A stretch of 64,000 nt of DNA, taken from contig NZ_CP128540.1 in assembly GCF_021283545.2 (NCBI RefSeq), positions 4,685,501 to 4,749,500 of the forward strand. Reading direction: 5' to 3'. A program made the position numbers and the translations under genes. How positions within the stretch are numbered: position 1 is the first letter of the stretch; each line of letters begins with the position of its first letter. The notes beneath the pieces are model-generated. The model was not told where the DNA came from and did not search any database. It saw nothing but the letters and a program-made list of their open reading frames with translations. Below, one piece after another: positions 50,403 to 59,904 of this stretch. The stretch comes from Pseudomonas alloputida (GTDB taxonomy: Bacteria; Pseudomonadota; Gammaproteobacteria; Pseudomonadales; Pseudomonadaceae).

Positions 50403-51845
50403 ATGCAATACGATAATCCCGTACAGAGCAGCGATCTGCTGGCAACCCTGACCGCCGAAAGCGCCAACCTCTCCGACTCCACTATCGAGGCTATCAACAG
50501 CCTGCTGAACCTGGATAACGTAGAGACCGTGGAAATCGCTGGCATCAATGGCAACACCGTTCAGCTGCCGGAATCCGGCACTGCCAGCATTGTTCAAGGT
50601 ACTGTCGATGGCGCTAAAGGCGACCAGGTCATCGTCGACCTGGCTGCTGCTGAAGCCGCTGGCGTTAATGCCTACGTGCTGCAGTCGGATGCCAACCTGG
50701 TAGTCAACCTGGAAGGTAACTCCAACGCTGCACCTGCTGACGCCCAGGTCTTCGCTGCCTTGGCTGCAGTCGACACCTCGGCTATCGACCTGGTAGTTAC
50801 CACCGGCAACGGTGACGACGTCATCACCGTCAAAGGCGACCAGAACACCCTGATCGACGCTGGCGACGGCAACGACACCATCGTGACTGGCAACGGCGAC
50901 AATGTCGTTATCGCTGGCGCTGGCAATAACAACGTCACCACCGGTACCGGCGATGACACCATCATCCTGAGCGGTAGCAACCACGCTGACATCGTCAACG
51001 CTGGTGCTGGCTACGACGTTGTCCAGCTGGACGGCTCGCGCGATGACTATGCCTTCGCAGTCGGCAACAACTTCAACGTCAACCTGACCGGCAACCAAAC
51101 CGCTTCGATCACCGACGCTGAGTTCCTGACCTTCGTCAACGGTGAAGAAGTTGAAACTGTTGCCCTGGCCCACAACGACGCAGAAGCTGCTGCCCTGCGC
51201 CTGTACCAAGGCATCCTGAACCGCGACGTAGACCAGGAAGGCGCCAAGTTCTTCACTGGTTATGTCAACAACGGTGGTTCGCTGACCGACGTTGCCAATG
51301 CCCTGCTGGATTCGTCCGAGTTCGCGGGTGTTAACAACGCCAATGACGTTAACGACCTGTACCAGGCCCTGCTGGGTCGCGGTGCTGCTGATGACGCCGC
51401 TTCCAGCGCCTGGACCGACCTGCTGGCCAACGGCGGTAGCCTGGCTGACGTAGCTGCTGCCATCTCGGTTTCGGCCGAAGCTCAGGCACTGGATGCGTCG
51501 AACGGTACCTTCGTTGAAAGCCTGTACGAAGCTGCCCTGGGTCGCGAAGCTGACGAAGCTGGCCTGCAAAACTGGGTATCCCAGCTGTTCAACGGCGCTA
51601 GCCGTGCCGACATCGCCCAGGCGATCGTAGGCTCCGCCGAAGCGGCGTCGAAAGCCAACTCCGACTTCATCGATTCGCTGTACCAGTCCGCTCTGGACCG
51701 TACTGCTGATGACGCCGGCAAGGCGCACTGGGCTGCTCAGCTGGAAGCTGGTGCTTCGCAAGCAGACATTGCCCTGGCAATCGTTGGTTCCGACGAAGCC
51801 GTTGCTCACAACGACAACGTTGTTGTACTGCACGGCCAAGTTTAA
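50403..51845 (+). CDS. RTX/DUF4214 repeat protein, probable T1SS substrate
   Basis: 480 residues, acidic, no Cys, no N-terminal signal. Residues ~134-210 contain RTX-like calcium-binding repeats (GNGDDVI, GDGNDTI, GTGDDTI). Residues ~262-467 hold four tandem ~48-residue DUF4214 units, each beginning LYQ/LYE and containing a GxxAD or DxAG turn and a DIAQAI/DVANAL helix. The gene uses a narrow set of preferred codons (ctg, gct, gaa, aac), a sign of high expression, and ends in a strong terminator. Position beside an ABC-HlyD-TolC set marks it as the likely exported cargo. DUF4214 also occurs in S-layer and adhesin-like proteins. Confidence 0.85.
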   Translation: MQYDNPVQSSDLLATLTAESANLSDSTIEAINSLLNLDNVETVEIAGINGNTVQLPESGTASIVQGTVDGAKGDQVIVDLAAAEAAGVNAYVLQSDANLVVNLEGNSNAAPADAQVFAALAAVDTSAIDLVVTTGNGDDVITVKGDQNTLIDAGDGNDTIVTGNGDNVVIAGAGNNNVTTGTGDDTIILSGSNHADIVNAGAGYDVVQLDGSRDDYAFAVGNNFNVNLTGNQTASITDAEFLTFVNGEEVETVALAHNDAEAAALRLYQGILNRDVDQEGAKFFTGYVNNGGSLTDVANALLDSSEFAGVNNANDVNDLYQALLGRGAADDAASSAWTDLLANGGSLADVAAAISVSAEAQALDASNGTFVESLYEAALGREADEAGLQNWVSQLFNGASRADIAQAIVGSAEAASKANSDFIDSLYQSALDRTADDAGKAHWAAQLEAGASQADIALAIVGSDEAVAHNDNVVVLHGQV

Positions 51846-51897
51846 CTAGCCCTGCTGTAGCGCTGCGTATGTCTGGCCTTAGGGCTGGGCATATGCC

Positions 51898-51936
51898 AAA
51901 GGGGCGACTTTCGGGTCGCCCCTCTTTTTATTTTTT
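51898..51936 (+). terminator. Strong Rho-independent terminator after the substrate gene
   Basis: aggggcgac-tttcgg-gtcgcccct, a perfect 9-bp GC stem followed by ctttttatttttttt, about 50 bases after the stop. One of the strongest terminators in the window, consistent with a highly transcribed gene. Confidence 0.95.
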
Positions 51937-51952
51937 TAGCCAAGCCAAACTT

Positions 51953-54457
51953 ATGTCCAGACAACTCGACCATGGGCGAGAAACGCTCATGGACATTTTC
52001 CATCGTCATCGCCTCTCCAATGAAGGCTATGCCGCCAGCGTACTTGAGCGCGCCATGCAAACTGCCGAGCACCGGCCAGAGGCACTGGTATGGAAAGGCA
52101 TGGCGGCATTAGCGCACAATCCTAAGCTGGCATTTTTATTCTTTATCAACGCAGCCCAATTGTTACCGGACCGTGCTGATGTCCAGGCACTGGTAGGTCG
52201 CGCCTTGCTGGCACAAGGGCTTGCAGTGCTCGCCACCCGATACCTCACGCAGGCATGGCAGAAACTACCCGATGACGCCTCCTTGCGTATGCTGCTTTGG
52301 CAGGCACGTAGCCAGTCCGAGCCCCCCGCCACACTGCGCAGCATGATTCTTGCCCACTTGCCTGAGATCAATGCGCCCAAAGAATTAGCCCAAGTGATCA
52401 AGCTGCTCGCGGCGCAGGCCGACGCCCCTCGTAGGATAGGTGTGGTGCGGTACCTGGAGACACACAGAGAGATCCAGGGATGGGCCATTGACCTTGGCAA
52501 CCTGCAGGCTCCTGCGTCCTTGAAGATCGAGGCTGACAGCGTGAACGTTGACGCCGTCGCCAGCATACCCCACCCCTTACTCAGCGCTGCCGGCCTTTGC
52601 ACCACTCATGGCGGCTTGCGTGTAAGTGTGCCAAACCCCAAGGCGCAGGTGCATATCCGCTTCGCCGACAACACCCACCTGGTAGGCAGCCCGGTTTTTG
52701 CCATGCCTTCATTTGTGCCACCTATTGAACAAGGCACACAGGTTGAACAAAAGCACGTGGATGTTTTGATACCGGTTTACAACGGGCTGCACGAAACACT
52801 TGAATGCATCAACAGCGCACTCGAGGCTCGCAAACTTAACCGCACTCCTCATCGCCTGGTCGTGATCGAAGACGCCACCCCCGTGCCGGCTCTGGCGAAA
52901 GCGCTGAAAATGCTAGCCGGTAAAGGCAAGATCACGCTGGTGAATAACGCCGTAAACATGGGCTTCATCCGTACCATGAACCGTGCGATGGCACTGAGCC
53001 CTGGCAGGGATGTGGTATGGCTGAATGCCGACACACGGGTACAAGGCAACTGGCTCGACCGCTTGCGCAACATCGCTCACAGCAGCGCAGATATCGCCTC
53101 TGTCACGCCATTCACAAACAATGGCGAGCTGATGAGTTTCCCACAAAGCCAAGTCAGCCATGCCATGCCCAATGCTCGTGAGCAGGCAGCGCTGGATGAA
53201 CTGGCCAAACATGCCAACATCTCTCCCGTCGAGATCGAGACTGGCTGCGGCTTCTGTCTGTATATAAAGCGTGCAGCGCTCAACCAGGTCGGCTACCTGG
53301 ATGAAGTTTACCTGGCCAGAGGTTATGGCGAAGAAACCGACTGGTGCCTGCGTGCGCGCAGCTTTGGCTGGCGCCACATGGGCGCGCCTAATGTATTCGT
53401 GGCGCATCAAGGCGGGATTTCTTTCGGGGCGGAAAAAACACTGCGCGTCGCACACAACAACGCTATCTTGCGCCGCCGCTATCCAGGCGCTTCGGCACGC
53501 TATAGTGCGTTTTGCCTGCGGGACCCGATCAAAGCTGCCCGGGACGCGCTACAGCGCGCCCGACTGGCCCGCTTCGCACAACAGAGCGATGAACAAAAAG
53601 CCTCGCAATGGCCGATGGAGGCAGGTAATACGCTACACATTCATGACGGCACAGGGGCTGATTCTACCCTCTCTCTTGTCTGGCACCGGGATAGCCATCG
53701 CACTTGGGTCACGCTGAAAGCCCCGCTTGCCCCCTTGCCTTTGGAGCTTGACTACGAGATGCCTGGAGAATTCTCCGAGCTGGTCCAGAACCTAGCAACG
53801 CTGCCACTGAAAGGCGTCGTGCTCGAACACCAGGTCCAGTGCCCCTCCAAGCTCTGCGATCTGCCTTCACTGCTGAACATTCCTTACACAATCGTACACC
53901 GTGACGGCCATCTGCAAGGCCTGGACGCTACCTACGATTGGCAGCGCTTGGCCAACCGGGCAGAAAGCGTGGTTTTACCGTGGCAGTCCTGGCATAGCGC
54001 ATTCGCCGAGGCGTTCCCGCAAGCCAACCTCGTTATTCAACCATGCGCCGAACTGCCCACTCCTGCAACCAGCCAACCCAACATACTGCTGATCGGCGAC
54101 GCCCTGGATGATACAGACATCATCCAGACCTGGGTTCGCCTTGGCAGACGCATCACTCGAGAGCGGTTACCGCTTACGCTGCTGGTTAAACAAGACACAC
54201 CGTGGCTAAAAACCTTATCTGCAACCGGTGCGGTTCAGGCACTACCCCAGGTAACCGGTTTCAGCTTGCCGGAAATTGCCAAGGCGACCGGATGTGATGC
54301 AGTGGTCAGTCTTGCCGCTTCTCCTGGCGAAAAATGGCTTGCCCCGGAACTTGCCAGCCAGTTGGATTTGCCGTTGTATACGCGTTGCCATTCCCTAGGC
54401 ACTGAAGCAGGGGCGACCTGTGTAACCCAATTACCATTTTCACTGAGCCAAGCCTGA
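51953..54457 (+). CDS. Large multidomain glycosyltransferase (GT2, with TPR-like and GT-B-like parts)
   Basis: 834 residues. Order: helical TPR-like region (about 20-140), a small beta domain containing QGWAIDL (about 176), a GT2 catalytic domain from VDVLIPVYNG (about 268) with donor-site LNADTRV (356) and EETDWCLRARSFGW (about 459), then a C-terminal ~290 residues resembling half of a GT-B fold (LCDLPSLLNIPYTIVHRDG). Such enzymes elongate surface glycans. Start uncertain: Met at 51953 lacks a clear ribosome site and a second Met lies 36 bases on (51989). Stop overlaps the next ATG (TGATG). Confidence 0.82.
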   Translation: MSRQLDHGRETLMDIFHRHRLSNEGYAASVLERAMQTAEHRPEALVWKGMAALAHNPKLAFLFFINAAQLLPDRADVQALVGRALLAQGLAVLATRYLTQAWQKLPDDASLRMLLWQARSQSEPPATLRSMILAHLPEINAPKELAQVIKLLAAQADAPRRIGVVRYLETHREIQGWAIDLGNLQAPASLKIEADSVNVDAVASIPHPLLSAAGLCTTHGGLRVSVPNPKAQVHIRFADNTHLVGSPVFAMPSFVPPIEQGTQVEQKHVDVLIPVYNGLHETLECINSALEARKLNRTPHRLVVIEDATPVPALAKALKMLAGKGKITLVNNAVNMGFIRTMNRAMALSPGRDVVWLNADTRVQGNWLDRLRNIAHSSADIASVTPFTNNGELMSFPQSQVSHAMPNAREQAALDELAKHANISPVEIETGCGFCLYIKRAALNQVGYLDEVYLARGYGEETDWCLRARSFGWRHMGAPNVFVAHQGGISFGAEKTLRVAHNNAILRRRYPGASARYSAFCLRDPIKAARDALQRARLARFAQQSDEQKASQWPMEAGNTLHIHDGTGADSTLSLVWHRDSHRTWVTLKAPLAPLPLELDYEMPGEFSELVQNLATLPLKGVVLEHQVQCPSKLCDLPSLLNIPYTIVHRDGHLQGLDATYDWQRLANRAESVVLPWQSWHSAFAEAFPQANLVIQPCAELPTPATSQPNILLIGDALDDTDIIQTWVRLGRRITRERLPLTLLVKQDTPWLKTLSATGAVQALPQVTGFSLPEIAKATGCDAVVSLAASPGEKWLAPELASQLDLPLYTRCHSLGTEAGATCVTQLPFSLSQA

Positions 54458-56886
54458 TGACACAGAACGTCCTCAACGAGCGGCCGGCGGGTCAGAAACC
54501 TGTAGCGCTCTCCTCTTTTCGTGGCTGCATCAACGGACTTTACGGGGATGTTCTGCAGGGGTGGGCTATCGATATCACGCAGCCAGATCAGCGCCCTGTC
54601 ATCGAAGTTTTCGTTGACGGGGCCAGTGTCGCATTGGCCAGGGCAGACCAACATGAGCCCAATGCTCCACACGGCGATCACTTCCATGGCTTTACCGTGC
54701 AACTGCGCCAGAGCCTGCTGGCGGATGCCAACCGAATAACCGCTCAAATTGCTAATACAGGCATCCACCTCGAAGGTGAGATTGAACTCCCTTCCCAGCC
54801 TCCACAAGAAACTGCTGCCGTAGCTTCACAGGTATGGCATACGGGTGGGTTGCGCGTCGGCGGCTGGTCTTGGGATCCACAGGCGCCGCATCGCCATGTT
54901 GTAGTTACGCTACGCGAAGGTAGCCGGGTTGTTGCCCAGGTCACTTGCAATACCCACCACCAGGCACTCGCGTACCGGGCCACAAGTGATCACGGTTTCG
55001 CGATAGACCTGCCGTGGGAACTGGCAGATGGCAAGTTGCATGTCATTGAAGTAACCAATGACCTTGGACAGTCGCTGCCGGGAAGCCCTATTCGTTTGCG
55101 CTGCCGCCCGGAGGGCCTGGAAGGCTTGTTGCATCAGCTTGAACTGAAACCCGATGCTGCAATGCAGGCCCTTGTGGCAGAAGTTGCGAAGGAACAATCA
55201 TCGCGCTTACCAAAAAGCGCAGGATGGCAGCACTATCCACGATGGTATGACGCCTTCCAGAAGCGTGAGCCTATCGCTGCCATCCCATCCAGGTTCAGAC
55301 CCGGCCTGTTACTGCTAAGTGAAGGTGACGCCACTCTCGAAAAAATCAGCCTCGATAGCCTGGGCGATGACGCTGAAAGTGTCCATCAACTGGCGAAGGC
55401 TGCCCCGGCCGACCTTCTCCCCGCAGTTGAACAACTGCTGGCAGCCGGCTGCGACAGCATTATCCAGATCGCTGCAGGTGACAAACTGGCGCCCCGAGCC
55501 ATGGCGCAGCTTCGCAATTTGCTGGAGGAAGGTTGCGCTTGGGCTTATGCCGACTGTGACCGCGACGGGCCACAAGGCCAACGTAGCCAGCCATGGTTCA
55601 AGCCGGTTTGGGACATTGACCTGTTCATTGGCGCAGACATTTTCTCTACTGGCGCAATTTTCTCTGCCGCCATTGTCAAAGAGGCTTTGGCATTGCTCAA
55701 AGCAGGCAAAAAGCAGTCTGCCATTAACCGCCACGATCTAATCGCCGGTATAGCACTAGCGACGGAGCTAAACGGCAGGTCTGTAACGCACCTGCCTCGG
55801 GTTCTCTACCATCGCTCTAGCGATACCTGTACAAGCCCGGAGCAAGCAGCTCCCTCAAAGCAACGCAAGGACGCCGTGGCGTGGTTATGCCAAGGCCTGG
55901 CCCCAGGTGCGCACGTCAGTGCCGTACCAGATTACCCTGCTCTGCTCAGGGCTCACTGGCCGCTCCCCGAGCAACTGCCACGTGTCAGCCTGATCGTACC
56001 CACACGTGACCAGTACAAGCTGCTGCACGCCTGCATCGAAGGCCTGTTGAACAACACGGATTATCCTGACCTGGAGATCATTGTTGTCGACAACCAGTCG
56101 ACTGACCCGCAGACATTGGCCTACCTAGCCGAACTCAAGCAGCGCGGCGTTAAGATTCTTGCGCACCCACACCCCTTCAACTACTCCACGATCAACAATC
56201 GCGCGGCGAGCGCTGCCACGGGAGAGCTGATCGGCCTAGTCAACAACGATATCGAAATCATCGAAAGCGGCTGGCTTAAAGAAATGGTTTCGCAGGCACT
56301 GCGCCCCGGAATCGGCGCAGTGGGTGCCAAGTTGCTGTGGCCCAACAGGATGGTCCAGCATGGTGGCGTAGTTGTTGGCGTCAATGGCCTCGCGGCCCAT
56401 GCTGGCAACACCTTGGAGCAACGAGATGCCGGGTACCTGGGGATGAACCAGGTTACCAGGAGGCAGAGCGCGGTAACGGCGGCGTGCCTGCTGCTACGCA
56501 AGTCGTTGTTCGACTCGATTCAGGGCTTGGATGAACGAGCGTTTCCTGTGGCCTTCAACGATGTCGATTTATGCTTGCGCATTCATGAACTTGGCCTACG
56601 TAATGTCTGGACCGCCTTCGCGCAATTGATCCATGCCGAATCCGCCAGCCGAGGCAAAGATATCTCGCCAGAGAAAATGGCACGCGCCCAGCGAGAGCAG
56701 CAGTTGTTTACAGAACGATGGTCAGTCAGCTACAGGGATCCGTACTACCATCCCGCATTAAGCCTGGACTATCTGACCGGTCCGTACGGGGGCTTGTCAC
56801 TGCCGCCAGAACCAGAATATTGCGCCCCCAGAAAATTGGCATCCAGTGAGACTCATGGTCATATCTACTTGGCTGATCCTTCCTGA
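54457..56886 (+). CDS. Large glycosyltransferase (GT2) with N-terminal sugar-related beta domain
   Basis: 809 residues. Residues ~25-230 hold two copies of a beta domain beginning GDVLQGWAIDITQPDQRP-like, the same module as in the preceding protein; ~240-500 is a poorly defined region; the GT2 catalytic domain begins RVSLIVPTRDQYKLL (about 509) with LVNNDIEI (594) and NDVDLCLRIHE (about 701). Close to rhamnosyltransferases of the RfbF/rgp type. Coupled to the upstream gene by a one-base overlap; both likely build one glycan. Confidence 0.85.
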   Translation: MTQNVLNERPAGQKPVALSSFRGCINGLYGDVLQGWAIDITQPDQRPVIEVFVDGASVALARADQHEPNAPHGDHFHGFTVQLRQSLLADANRITAQIANTGIHLEGEIELPSQPPQETAAVASQVWHTGGLRVGGWSWDPQAPHRHVVVTLREGSRVVAQVTCNTHHQALAYRATSDHGFAIDLPWELADGKLHVIEVTNDLGQSLPGSPIRLRCRPEGLEGLLHQLELKPDAAMQALVAEVAKEQSSRLPKSAGWQHYPRWYDAFQKREPIAAIPSRFRPGLLLLSEGDATLEKISLDSLGDDAESVHQLAKAAPADLLPAVEQLLAAGCDSIIQIAAGDKLAPRAMAQLRNLLEEGCAWAYADCDRDGPQGQRSQPWFKPVWDIDLFIGADIFSTGAIFSAAIVKEALALLKAGKKQSAINRHDLIAGIALATELNGRSVTHLPRVLYHRSSDTCTSPEQAAPSKQRKDAVAWLCQGLAPGAHVSAVPDYPALLRAHWPLPEQLPRVSLIVPTRDQYKLLHACIEGLLNNTDYPDLEIIVVDNQSTDPQTLAYLAELKQRGVKILAHPHPFNYSTINNRAASAATGELIGLVNNDIEIIESGWLKEMVSQALRPGIGAVGAKLLWPNRMVQHGGVVVGVNGLAAHAGNTLEQRDAGYLGMNQVTRRQSAVTAACLLLRKSLFDSIQGLDERAFPVAFNDVDLCLRIHELGLRNVWTAFAQLIHAESASRGKDISPEKMARAQREQQLFTERWSVSYRDPYYHPALSLDYLTGPYGGLSLPPEPEYCAPRKLASSETHGHIYLADPS

Positions 56887-56927
56887 AGCGCCAATACAAT
56901 CACCCATCAATACAGGGACACATTGAC

Positions 56928-58532
56928 ATGAAGCATCTGGACTGCACACTTCGAGATGGTGGTTATTACAATAACTGGAACTTCTCCGAAGCGCTGATTG
57001 CACAGTATATAACCGCCATGCAAGCTGCTGGCATTCAAACGATTGAGTTGGGCCTTCGTTCGTTAAAAAACAGCAGTTTTAGCGGCGCCTGCGCTTATAC
57101 CACTGATGCCTTCCTGAGCACCCTGGATCTGCCCCCTTCCATGACGATCGGAGTGATGGTTAACGGCAGTGAACTGGTCGGAAAAAACGCGGGACAGCAG
57201 GCACTGCAGCTACTGTTCCCCAGCCCCGCGAGTGAATCGCCGGTTGACCTGGTGCGTATTGCTTGCCACGTTCATGAGTTTGCAGAAGCACTCCCTGCGG
57301 CGAGCTGGCTCAAAGAACGTGGCTACGATGTCGGCTTCAACCTGATGCAGATCGCGAACTGCTCAGAAAGCGAAATCAAAGCGCTGGCTAAACTTGCAAA
57401 CAACTACCCGCTGGATGTGCTGTATTTTGCTGACAGCATGGGGAGCATGTCCCCTGATGATGCGGCACAGATCATCCAGTGGCTGCGTAGTGAGTGGCAG
57501 GGTGCCTTGGGGATCCACACCCATGACAATCTCGGCTTGGCGCTTTCCAATACCTTGCGCGCGATGGATGAAGGCGTTACCTGGGTCGACTCTACAGTCA
57601 CTGGTATGGGCCGAGGGCCCGGCAACGCCCGCACCGAAGAGCTGGCTATCGAGATTGCTGCACGCACTCGGAAACCAGCGAATCTGATACCTTTGATGAC
57701 GCTTCTTCGTGAGCACTTCAAACCCATGCAAGTTAAGTATGGCTGGGGGACCAACCCGTATTACTACCTCGCTGGCAAATATGGTATCCACCCAACCTAT
57801 ATTCAAGAAATGCTGGGTGACTCCCGCTTCGGCGAAGAAGATATTCTTGCGGTCATTGAATACCTTCGCAATGAAGGCGGCAAGAAGTTCAGCGTACATA
57901 CGCTTGATGCCGCCCGACACTTTTACCGTGGCGCGCCCACAGGTCAGTGGGCACCGCAGGATCTTCTTGCCGGCCAAGATGTATTGCTTCTAGGTACTGG
58001 TCCTGGCGTAGCGGCGCACCGGCAAGCATTGGAACACTTCATTCGCCAGCATAAACCGGTTGTGATGGCTCTGAACACGCAGAGCTCAATTGCTGCTGAA
58101 TTGATTGATGTCAGGGTAGCTTGCCATCCCGTCCGCCTTCTGGCCGATTGCGAGGCGCATATCGAGCTGCCTCAGCCTTTGATTACGCCCTACTCCATGC
58201 TGCCGATGGATGTGCAGGGTGCGCTCGCCAATAAAAACGTCCTTGATTTCGGCCTGAATGTTCAGCCCGATAAATTCACGTTCGAGGACACCCATTGCAC
58301 TATCCCGACCTCGCTAGTGGTAGCGTACGCCATGGCTGCCGCCAGCTCTGGCAAAGCTAAACGCATTCTCATGGCTGGCTTCGATGGGTATCCTGGCGAA
58401 GACCCTCGAAATGCTGATACCAACAAGCTTTTCAGGCAGTATCAAGACACCCAGTCCAGCACGCCGTTGCTCTGCCTGACGCCAACTCGATATGACATTA
58501 GCTGCCAAAGCGTTTATGGGCCACTGAAATGA
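56928..58532 (+). CDS. HMGL-family aldolase fused to a C-terminal Rossmann-like domain
   Basis: 534 residues. The first ~300 residues are a DRE-TIM metallolyase: DCTLRDGGYYN at the start, metal-binding IHTHDNLG (HTH), and STVTGMGRGPGNARTEEL. The family includes 4-hydroxy-2-oxovalerate aldolase and HMG-CoA lyase. From ~345 a second domain starts DVLLLGTGPGVAAHR, like a nucleotide-binding fold. Followed immediately by a CMP-sugar synthetase and HAD phosphatase with four-base overlaps, so it probably makes an acid sugar by C-C bond formation with a keto-acid donor. The true substrate is unknown. Confidence 0.8.
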   Translation: MKHLDCTLRDGGYYNNWNFSEALIAQYITAMQAAGIQTIELGLRSLKNSSFSGACAYTTDAFLSTLDLPPSMTIGVMVNGSELVGKNAGQQALQLLFPSPASESPVDLVRIACHVHEFAEALPAASWLKERGYDVGFNLMQIANCSESEIKALAKLANNYPLDVLYFADSMGSMSPDDAAQIIQWLRSEWQGALGIHTHDNLGLALSNTLRAMDEGVTWVDSTVTGMGRGPGNARTEELAIEIAARTRKPANLIPLMTLLREHFKPMQVKYGWGTNPYYYLAGKYGIHPTYIQEMLGDSRFGEEDILAVIEYLRNEGGKKFSVHTLDAARHFYRGAPTGQWAPQDLLAGQDVLLLGTGPGVAAHRQALEHFIRQHKPVVMALNTQSSIAAELIDVRVACHPVRLLADCEAHIELPQPLITPYSMLPMDVQGALANKNVLDFGLNVQPDKFTFEDTHCTIPTSLVVAYAMAAASSGKAKRILMAGFDGYPGEDPRNADTNKLFRQYQDTQSSTPLLCLTPTRYDISCQSVYGPLK

Positions 58533-59224
58533 AATATGAAAAAACGACGTGTTTTCTGCCCTGCCGAAAAGGCAGCGAACGCATTCCGAATAAAAATATA
58601 AAACCATTTGGCGGCCACGAATTCGGCTTGATTGAAATCAAGTTGAAGCAACTGCTTCAAGCAGACGCTGTTGATTCCATCGTACTGAGCACTAACGACG
58701 AAAGCATCCTTGACTACGCCTCATCGCTTCAAAATAATAAAATCAAACTTCATAAGCGACGAGAAGACCTATCTTCCAGCCAGACCAGCACTGACCAGTT
58801 GGTGGCGCATGCGCTTGAGTTGATAGGCGAAGGTAATATCTTGTGGACCCACGTTACTTCGCCATTCCTCAGCGCCAGTCATTACAACGAAATCATAAAG
58901 CTTCACAATGAGAAAGTACTGGACGGGTACGACTCCTTGATGACCACAAATTTGCTACACGGCTTCCTCTGGCAAAATGGCGAAGCCATGAACTATGACA
59001 GAAACCTAGAGAAATGGCCGAGAACGCAAACTCTCACCCCAGTACATGAAGTAAACAGTGGTGTATTTCTTGCTCATGCAACTATTTACAGGGAGTTAGA
59101 TGACCGAATTGGTCGTAAACCCTACCTTCATCCACTGGGCAAACTGATCAGCCATGACATTGACTGGCCGGAAGACTTCACAATCGCTGAATGCCTGCTA
59201 GAAAAAGGTTTGGTTACCCTATGA
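58529..59224 (+). CDS. CMP-sugar (acylneuraminate-type) cytidylyltransferase
   Basis: 231 residues. CFLPCRKGSERIPNKNIKPFGG is the nucleotide-binding motif of CMP-Neu5Ac/CMP-Kdo synthetases; TNDESI, LSSSQTSTDQLVAHAL and WTHVTSPFL follow. It activates a ulosonic-type sugar with CTP. Relation to neuA, kdsB or kdnA types cannot be resolved by eye. ATGA overlaps on both sides show translational coupling with the aldolase and phosphatase. Confidence 0.88.
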   Translation: MKYEKTTCFLPCRKGSERIPNKNIKPFGGHEFGLIEIKLKQLLQADAVDSIVLSTNDESILDYASSLQNNKIKLHKRREDLSSSQTSTDQLVAHALELIGEGNILWTHVTSPFLSASHYNEIIKLHNEKVLDGYDSLMTTNLLHGFLWQNGEAMNYDRNLEKWPRTQTLTPVHEVNSGVFLAHATIYRELDDRIGRKPYLHPLGKLISHDIDWPEDFTIAECLLEKGLVTL

Positions 59225-59904
59225 AGAATATTAAATCGAATCTAGGCGACTACGCCACCCTGGTTTTTGACTGCGACGGTGTGCTGCTAGATTCGAATAA
59301 GGTGAAAACCCAAGCCTTCTACGAAGCAGCGCTGCCTTACGGCGAAATGGCCGCCCAAGCTCTCGCTGATCATCACGTTGCTAATGGCGGGATTTCACGC
59401 TATAAAAAGTTTTCATATTTCTTAGAACACATAGTCGCCCAACACGCTGAAGGACCTTCATTAGAGCACCTTCTAGACCGCTATGCTGAAAACGTTAGCA
59501 GCGGCCTGCTCAGCTGCGATATAGCGAGTGGCATACGGGAGCTTCGAGCAAAAACTCCGAATACTCGCTGGTTGATCGTTTCTGGCGGTGACCAGACCGA
59601 ACTCCGTGAGGTTTTTGCACAGCGAAAGCTTGCTGAGATTTTTGATGGCGGCATATTCGGAAGCCCAGATGCTAAAGAGGAAATTATTGCTCGCGAGCTA
59701 CGCAGCTCAAATATCGCACCTCCTGCGCTCTTCATCGGCGACAGTAAATATGACTTCAAGGCAGCTAGCGAATCGAATTTGGATTTCCTTTTTTTGAGTG
59801 ACTGGTCCGAAGTTAAGAACTGGCAGCAATGGTGCAATGAGAATAATATATATGCTCTAGGCAATATTTCATCTCTACTCGAAACTTGCACTCATCCCGA
59901 ATAG
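59221..59904 (+). CDS. HAD-superfamily phosphatase
   Basis: 227 residues with the four HAD motifs: DCDGVLLDS (motif I), VSGG (II), a Lys in DAKEEII (III) and FIGDSKYDFKAA (IV). A helical cap domain sits between I and II, as in phosphoglycolate phosphatases, not the capless KdsC. In context it most likely removes the phosphate from the sugar made by the aldolase before CMP activation. Base composition drops towards AT from here on. Confidence 0.85.
   Translation: MKNIKSNLGDYATLVFDCDGVLLDSNKVKTQAFYEAALPYGEMAAQALADHHVANGGISRYKKFSYFLEHIVAQHAEGPSLEHLLDRYAENVSSGLLSCDIASGIRELRAKTPNTRWLIVSGGDQTELREVFAQRKLAEIFDGGIFGSPDAKEEIIARELRSSNIAPPALFIGDSKYDFKAASESNLDFLFLSDWSEVKNWQQWCNENNIYALGNISSLLETCTHPE

Noticed and set aside
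50232..51839. 535-codon minus-strand frame opposite the cargo gene
   Set aside because: Val/Gly/Gln-rich shadow created by the biased codon use of the repeat protein on the other strand.
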